Assembly: GCA_051745065.1 (NCBI GenBank)
Contig: JBNJDQ010000101.1
Location: forward strand, 1 to 8,837
Reading direction: 5' to 3'
DNA: 8,837 bases
Origin: Chitinivibrio sp051745065
Lineage (GTDB): Bacteria; Fibrobacterota; Chitinivibrionia; Chitinivibrionales; Chitinivibrionaceae
Shown here: one piece after another, positions 5,758-8,837 of the stretch
Numbering within the stretch: the first letter of the stretch is position 1
How the letters are laid out: each line of letters opens with the position of its first letter
The notes under the pieces: model-generated
Seen by the model: the letters and a program-made list of their open reading frames with translations, nothing else
What the model was told of the DNA's origin: nothing
Database searches by the model: none
Translations under genes and position numbers: made by a program

Positions 5758-6357
5758 CTACTGCAGAACCAGAGAGTGGATGCTCAGGTGCGCTGTTCCG
5801 CCGGCGTCCTGATCGATCCCCGGCACAAAGTAGAGGGCTGTGGCGTTTTCACGTTTCATTGGCACGTCTGCTGCTGCCGACGGGGCCCACTCAGGCTGTG
5901 CAAGAGCGTCCAGAGCAACAACAGTGCTTCGGGCAGAATCGGTGGCGGGAAGGGTCATCTGATAATAGGCATAGCTTTCATCACCGGCGGGACCGAAATC
6001 ACTCTGGGCAAGCTTTACCGTAAGAGGCACCTCGCTGGTGTAGGTAACAACTGCTGAATCGATATCCTCAAAGGAGATCACCGGTTCGCAGATCAATTCC
6101 ACATAGGGCCATTCATCGCCGGTTTTCGGAGCCAGAGTAAAGGTTGCCGCCACACGGTCACCCCGATGGAGAGACGGCGTTGTATCCACGGTGGAACCGA
6201 AATCATCCGCCGCTGCGCGCCAGGCGGCACCGGACTGAACCAGATTCTGTGCGGACCGCTCCGATTTCGACAACTCTTTTCCGGTATCATCCTGCGGTGA
6301 AGAGCATGCCGTACAGAACAGAGCAATGGCCGTGAGGGAAAGTACAATCTTTTTCAT
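5758..6357 (-). CDS. Putative lipoprotein with galactose-binding-like (CBM11-like) domain
   Basis: A 199-residue protein with a lipoprotein-type signal: KK followed by a hydrophobic stretch and ALFCTACSS, giving Cys18 as the lipidated residue. The -3 position is Cys rather than the usual Leu, which is atypical but tolerable. A polar helical linker (20-50) precedes a beta-rich region (55-199). The pattern of VTYTSEVPLTVKLAQSD (104-120), then YAYYQMTLPAT, QPEWA, LYFVPG and a final LSIHSLVL recalls the jelly-roll galactose-binding-like or CBM11-like modules seen in Fibrobacterota secreted proteins. Sugar binding is an inference; no catalytic domain is attached. The ATG at 6357 is chosen for the AAAGGA 9 bases upstream and because the hydrophobic signal begins right after it; the reading frame extends 23 residues further without a signal-like sequence. 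It is convergent with the sensor gene, leaving 8 bp between stop codons. Confidence 0.62.
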   Translation of the reverse strand: MKKIVLSLTAIALFCTACSSPQDDTGKELSKSERSAQNLVQSGAAWRAAADDFGSTVDTTPSLHRGDRVAATFTLAPKTGDEWPYVELICEPVISFEDIDSAVVTYTSEVPLTVKLAQSDFGPAGDESYAYYQMTLPATDSARSTVVALDALAQPEWAPSAAADVPMKRENATALYFVPGIDQDAGGTAHLSIHSLVLQ

Positions 6358-6387
6358 GAATATCATCCTTTCGTTAATGAAAGAAGT

Positions 6388-6393
6388 AATATA
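6388..6393 (-). promoter_or_regulatory. Candidate -10 box for the lipoprotein gene
   Basis: TATATT on the minus strand lies about 30 bases before the lipoprotein ATG and downstream of the ferredoxin terminator. No convincing -35 hexamer sits 16-18 bp upstream, so this is weak evidence for an independent promoter. Confidence 0.25.
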
Positions 6394-6458
6394 CATCTGC
6401 GCAGTGGCGGTTTTCTGTATTTTCATATCTCCCCGTCAGTGGGAATGCCCGTATCTGC

Positions 6459-6488
6459 AAAAAGGGAAAGAGCCGCAGCCCTTTCCCT
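6459..6488 (-). terminator. Intrinsic terminator of the cupin-hcp-ferredoxin operon
   Basis: On the minus strand AGGGAAAG pairs perfectly with CTTTCCCT. The stem continues inward through a G-U pair and two GC pairs to the loop C(TGCG)G, a UNCG-type tetraloop, for 11 bp in total. It is followed directly by a run of Ts (TTTT after the stem). It lies 26 bp past the ferredoxin stop codon and 100 bp upstream of the lipoprotein start, so it separates the two units. Confidence 0.85.
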
Positions 6489-6513
6489 GTAATCAGAGGA
6501 TAGGTTCGACAGA

Positions 6514-6735
6514 TTAATTGCCGATCGCCTCAACGGGGCATCCCGCAAGGGCTTCACGGCTCGCGTCCTTCTCTTCTGCAGATTCGGGCTGTTTCTGCAC
6601 GTAGGCCATGCCGTCATCATCCATGGCAAAGTTTTCCGGTGCCGTGGACACACAAAGCTCACAGCCGATGCAGGAGGAATCCACAAAGAAATCTCCCGCT
6701 GCATTTTTTTCATGGGCATCAGTACGATCAGCCAT
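6514..6735 (-). CDS. Small single-cluster [4Fe-4S] ferredoxin (Hcp partner)
   Basis: A 73-residue soluble ferredoxin. The motif Cys22-Ile-Gly-Cys25-Glu-Leu-Cys28 and the distant Cys66 in GCPVEAI supply four ligands for one [4Fe-4S] cluster. The second half of a bacterial two-cluster ferredoxin is absent, as in other monocluster ferredoxins of this size (Thermotoga type). The ATG at 6735 is chosen because GGAGG sits 6 bases upstream; a longer reading from 6756 adds 7 residues and overlaps hcp. Only one base separates the hcp stop from this ATG (TAATATG), so the two are cotranscribed and probably coupled. A ferredoxin gene paired with hcp (frdX) is known in Desulfovibrio-type genomes. It most likely hands electrons to Hcp, in place of the Hcr flavoprotein used by enterobacteria. 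Confidence 0.87.
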   Translation of the reverse strand: MADRTDAHEKNAAGDFFVDSSCIGCELCVSTAPENFAMDDDGMAYVQKQPESAEEKDASREALAGCPVEAIGN

Positions 6736-6736
6736 A

Positions 6737-8383
6737 TTACGCCTCCGTTCCGACAAGTTCTTTCATATCCTCTTCCACTGTTGAGATCGGTGCAATACCG
6801 AATTTCTCAACAAGAACATTGGCAACATTCTCCGAGAGAAATGCCGGCAGAGTCGGGCCGAGATGAATATCCTTCACACCGAGCGACAGCAGGGCAAGAA
6901 GTACAATAACGGCCTTCTGCTCGTACCAGGCGATGTTGTAGACAATGGGAAGTTCGTTGATATCTTCCAGCTCGAAAACCTCCTGCAATTTCATGGCAAT
7001 GACTGCCAGAGAGTAGGAGTCGTTGCACTGTCCCGCATCAAGAACACGGGGAATGCCGCCGATATCGCCCAGATCAAGCTTATTATACCGGTATTTTGCA
7101 CAGCCCGCCGTCAGGATCACCGTATCATCGGGCAGTTCTTTGGCAAATTCCGTATAGTAATCGCGGGATTTCATCCGCCCGTCACAGCCGGCCATGACGA
7201 CAAACTTGCGGATAGCACCGGATTTTACTGCATCGACAACCTTGTCCGCAAGCTCCATCACCTGATTATGAGCAAAACCGCCCGTAATGGTTCCTGTTTC
7301 GATCTCCTGTGGAGGATTACATTTTTTCGCATGTTCAATAATGGCGGAGAAATCTTTCGTGCCCTTTTCGTCAGCAGCGATATGCGTACAGCCGCCAAAG
7401 CCCGCTGAACCGGTGGTATAAATGCGGTCTTTGTAATCCGCTGCTGGGGGAGTAATACAGTTGGTGGTAAAGAGGACAGGCCCGTTGAAGGTCTTGAATT
7501 CCTTATTCTGCATCCACCAGGAGTTACCGTAGTTGCCCACAAAATGATCATACTTTTTAAAGGCCGGATAGTAATTAGCCGGAAGCATCTCCGAATGGGT
7601 GTAGACATCCACTCCTGTGCCGTCGGTCTGCTCCAGGAGCATCTCCATATCCTTGAGATCATGGCCGGAGATGAGAATCGCCGGATTATTGCGCACACCG
7701 ATATTCACTTCGGTCAGTTCCGGATTACCATAGGCTCCGGTGTTGGCCGCATCAAGCAGGGCCATGGCATCGACACCGAACTTCCCTGTTTCCAGAACAA
7801 GGGCAGTCAGATCGTCCGCCGAGAGAGAATCATCCAGGGTTGCCGCAAGGGCCCGGTAGACAAAGTCAACAATCTCCGTTTTCCGTTCACCCAGATTGGT
7901 AGCATGATCGTAATATGCCGCAAGGCCTTTTACGCCGTACGTAATCAGCTCGCGCAGGGAACGAACATCCTCATCCTCCGTAGCAAGAACCCCCACGGCC
8001 TCTGCCTTTTCACGCATGGTATCTTTGCCGACAATTTTCTTTAACAGATTGGTATCCACAGTAAAGGTGAGCGCATCCGTATCTGCAGTAATACCGTTTT
8101 CCCGAATCAGACTGTCCCGATATTCAACGGCCTTTTTGATATCCTCCACAAAAACATCGCTGTCAAAGTTTGCGTTGGTGATGGTCTTAAAAATCTCTTC
8201 AATGACAAAGTCATCAAGAGCATCGTCCCGCTTGGCCCCGCGGCCTACAGCCTGGGCAATCCCTTTCAGTGCATAGATCAGCAGATCCTGCAGATCCGCC
8301 ACGTCAGCAGGTTTACCGCACACACCTTTTGTATGACGACATCCGATTCCGCCTGCTGCTTCCTGACACTGATAACAAAACAT
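6737..8383 (-). CDS. hcp: Hybrid cluster protein (hydroxylamine reductase / NO-detoxifying Hcp)
   Basis: A 548-residue cytoplasmic iron-sulfur enzyme of full family length. The N-terminal cluster motif is Cys3-x2-Cys6-x8-Cys15-x6-Cys22 (MFCYQC, GCR, VCGK), close to the class I enzymes of strict anaerobes that bind a [4Fe-4S] cluster. All expected ligands of the hybrid 4Fe-2O-2S cluster are visible: His241 (SGHDLKD), Glu265 (THSEMLP), Cys309 (TTNCI), Cys400 (MAGCDGR, the persulfide Cys of the family), Cys428 (TAGCAKY), Cys453 (GQCNDS), and Glu488 with Lys490 (WYEQK). Hcp reduces hydroxylamine in vitro, and reduction of NO to N2O has been shown for the E. coli enzyme; some Hcps also act in S-nitrosylation. 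The ATG at 8383 has AGGAGG 5 bases upstream. It lies between a cupin gene (14-bp gap) and its ferredoxin (1-bp gap). Confidence 0.97.
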   Translation of the reverse strand: MFCYQCQEAAGGIGCRHTKGVCGKPADVADLQDLLIYALKGIAQAVGRGAKRDDALDDFVIEEIFKTITNANFDSDVFVEDIKKAVEYRDSLIRENGITADTDALTFTVDTNLLKKIVGKDTMREKAEAVGVLATEDEDVRSLRELITYGVKGLAAYYDHATNLGERKTEIVDFVYRALAATLDDSLSADDLTALVLETGKFGVDAMALLDAANTGAYGNPELTEVNIGVRNNPAILISGHDLKDMEMLLEQTDGTGVDVYTHSEMLPANYYPAFKKYDHFVGNYGNSWWMQNKEFKTFNGPVLFTTNCITPPAADYKDRIYTTGSAGFGGCTHIAADEKGTKDFSAIIEHAKKCNPPQEIETGTITGGFAHNQVMELADKVVDAVKSGAIRKFVVMAGCDGRMKSRDYYTEFAKELPDDTVILTAGCAKYRYNKLDLGDIGGIPRVLDAGQCNDSYSLAVIAMKLQEVFELEDINELPIVYNIAWYEQKAVIVLLALLSLGVKDIHLGPTLPAFLSENVANVLVEKFGIAPISTVEEDMKELVGTEA

Positions 8384-8397
8384 ATAACCTCCTGTGG

Positions 8398-8724
8398 TTA
8401 TTTATAGTTCGGTGCCGGTGTTTTCACCACAAGCACTCTGGTTTCTTTTTCGCTGGTATTCTTTAAAGTATGCGTGATGTACGCAGGACTCTCAATAAGA
8501 GTATCCGCCGCAAAGGCCTCATCCTCATCCCCAATCACCACGGTGACGGTCCCGGCAAGGACGTAGAAAAACACATCCACCGGCGTTTTATGGGGAAGCA
8601 GTTCCTCCCCCGGTTTCAGGCGGATATGCATAGCCTGGGCATCCTTCTGGTGGTACAGCTCTGCCACAGAAACCTTATGGTTTTTGTGAACAAACTCCCG
8701 GTCGGTAAAACGGGCACTTTTCAT
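8398..8724 (-). CDS. Small single-domain cupin protein, first gene of the hcp operon
   Basis: A 108-residue soluble protein that is almost entirely one cupin barrel. Motif 1 (GEELLPHKTPVDVFFYVLAG, 39-58) keeps the first His (His45) but has Thr for the second His and Val in place of the usual Glu. Motif 2 (SPAYITHTLKN, 79-89) keeps His85 and Asn89, with Tyr for the usual Gly. At most two canonical metal ligands remain, so it may bind a metal or small ligand unconventionally or not be an enzyme. The ATG at 8724 is chosen for AAGGAG 7 bases upstream; a longer reading from 8760 would start inside the promoter region. It ends 14 bp before hcp, and hcp's Shine-Dalgarno lies in that gap. A role in nitrosative-stress sensing or protection is suggested only by context. 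Confidence 0.85.
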   Translation of the reverse strand: MKSARFTDREFVHKNHKVSVAELYHQKDAQAMHIRLKPGEELLPHKTPVDVFFYVLAGTVTVVIGDEDEAFAADTLIESPAYITHTLKNTSEKETRVLVVKTPAPNYK

Positions 8725-8759
8725 AGACTGACTCCTTTTTCTACAATTGATATACCACA

Positions 8760-8765
8760 AAGATA
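8760..8765 (-). promoter_or_regulatory. Candidate -10 box of the cupin-hcp-ferredoxin operon
   Basis: TATCTT on the minus strand (4 of 6 matches) would start transcription near 8753, putting the upstream GTAAC-n4-GATAC dyad at about -41.5. No recognisable -35 lies at the proper spacing (it would be CGGCGC), which fits an activator-dependent promoter. A second candidate -10, TATATC, lies at 8749-8754 with TTTCAG 18 bp upstream. Confidence 0.4.
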
Positions 8766-8787
8766 CCTTTACCTGAAACTCTGCGCC

Positions 8788-8801
8788 GTATCATTTGTTA
8801 C
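8788..8801. promoter_or_regulatory. Putative HcpR-type (CRP/FNR family) binding dyad upstream of the hcp operon
   Basis: The plus strand reads GTATC-ATTT-GTTAC (minus: GTAAC-AAAT-GATAC), an inverted repeat with 10 of 14 symmetric bases. From memory, comparative studies of HcpR, the CRP/FNR-family NO-responsive activator of hcp, describe a GTAAC-n4-GTTAC motif in several anaerobe groups; this site differs from it at one base. The dyad centre (8794.5) is about 41.5 bp before the predicted transcription start, the class II activator position. The regulator gene itself is not in the window. Confidence 0.5.
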
Positions 8802-8805
8802 AAGT

Positions 8806-8818
8806 TCGATAATATCGA
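8806..8818. repeat. Second dyad upstream of the hcp operon
   Basis: TCGATA-A-TATCGA has perfect 6-bp arms around one central base and overlaps the 8-bp palindrome TATCGATA (8813-8820). It sits 4 bp beyond the putative HcpR site. It could be a second regulator site, or belong to the promoter region of a gene beyond the window edge. Confidence 0.35.
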
Positions 8819-8837
8819 TAAACTTTTTGAATGCAAT

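Noticed and set aside
5740..5790. Bidirectional terminator between the convergent sensor and lipoprotein genes
   Set aside because: Only 8 bp separate the stop codons, and I see no GC-rich stem followed by a T-tract in either direction.
6863..8044. Long plus-strand open frames (6863-7408 and 7544-8044)
   Set aside because: Both are antisense to the fully conserved hcp gene and have no recognisable protein features.

Overview
The window looks like chromosomal DNA from a Gram-negative, anaerobic or microaerophilic bacterium with roughly 50% GC. Three things point that way: a class I-type hybrid cluster protein (Hcp) with a small ferredoxin, a lipoprotein, and a membrane sensor with a periplasmic Cache domain. 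The lipoprotein's C-terminal half resembles the galactose-binding-like (CBM11-like) modules common in Fibrobacterota. That makes a Fibrobacterota/Chitinivibrio-like host a reasonable but unproven guess; a deltaproteobacterial-type anaerobe is the main alternative. I see no tRNA, rRNA, CRISPR array, transposase or phage gene.

Region 1 (185-2974, minus strand) is a tight five-gene operon read right to left. It encodes an ArsR/SmtB repressor with a CVC metal motif, an ArsP/DUF318-type permease with a PFCSCSS motif, an 81-residue cytoplasmic thioredoxin-fold protein (CKKC), a membrane-anchored extracytoplasmic thioredoxin (CVPC), and a CcdA-type transmembrane electron carrier. The last three could form a complete thiol relay from cytoplasm to periplasm (CKKC to CcdA to CVPC), wired to a metalloid permease under ArsR control. 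The promoter is good (TTGACA, 18 bp, TATATT). A dyad covers the -10 box, and the predicted transcription start lies at or next to the arsR ATG, so arsR is probably translated from a leaderless mRNA. The overall layout resembles reported organoarsenical resistance operons of the ArsP and ArsEFG kinds, but the substrate is inferred.

Region 2 (3077-5749, plus strand) is one large divergent gene. It encodes a transmembrane Cache-PAS-GGDEF-EAL protein. The GGDEF active-site motif is destroyed (QADVF), while the EAL metal and catalytic residues are retained. The PAS closely resembles that of the redox receptor Aer. The prediction is a ligand- and redox-gated c-di-GMP phosphodiesterase.

Region 3 (5758-6357, minus strand) is a small lipoprotein gene, convergent with the sensor gene and only 8 bp from it.

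Region 4 (6459-8801, minus strand) is a cupin-hcp-ferredoxin operon for nitrosative-stress or nitric-oxide detoxification. It ends in a strong intrinsic terminator. It is preceded by a GTAAC-n4-GATAC dyad placed where a class II CRP/FNR-family activator such as HcpR would bind. The bases to the left of region 1 (1-184) hold no recognisable gene, only a strong hairpin.
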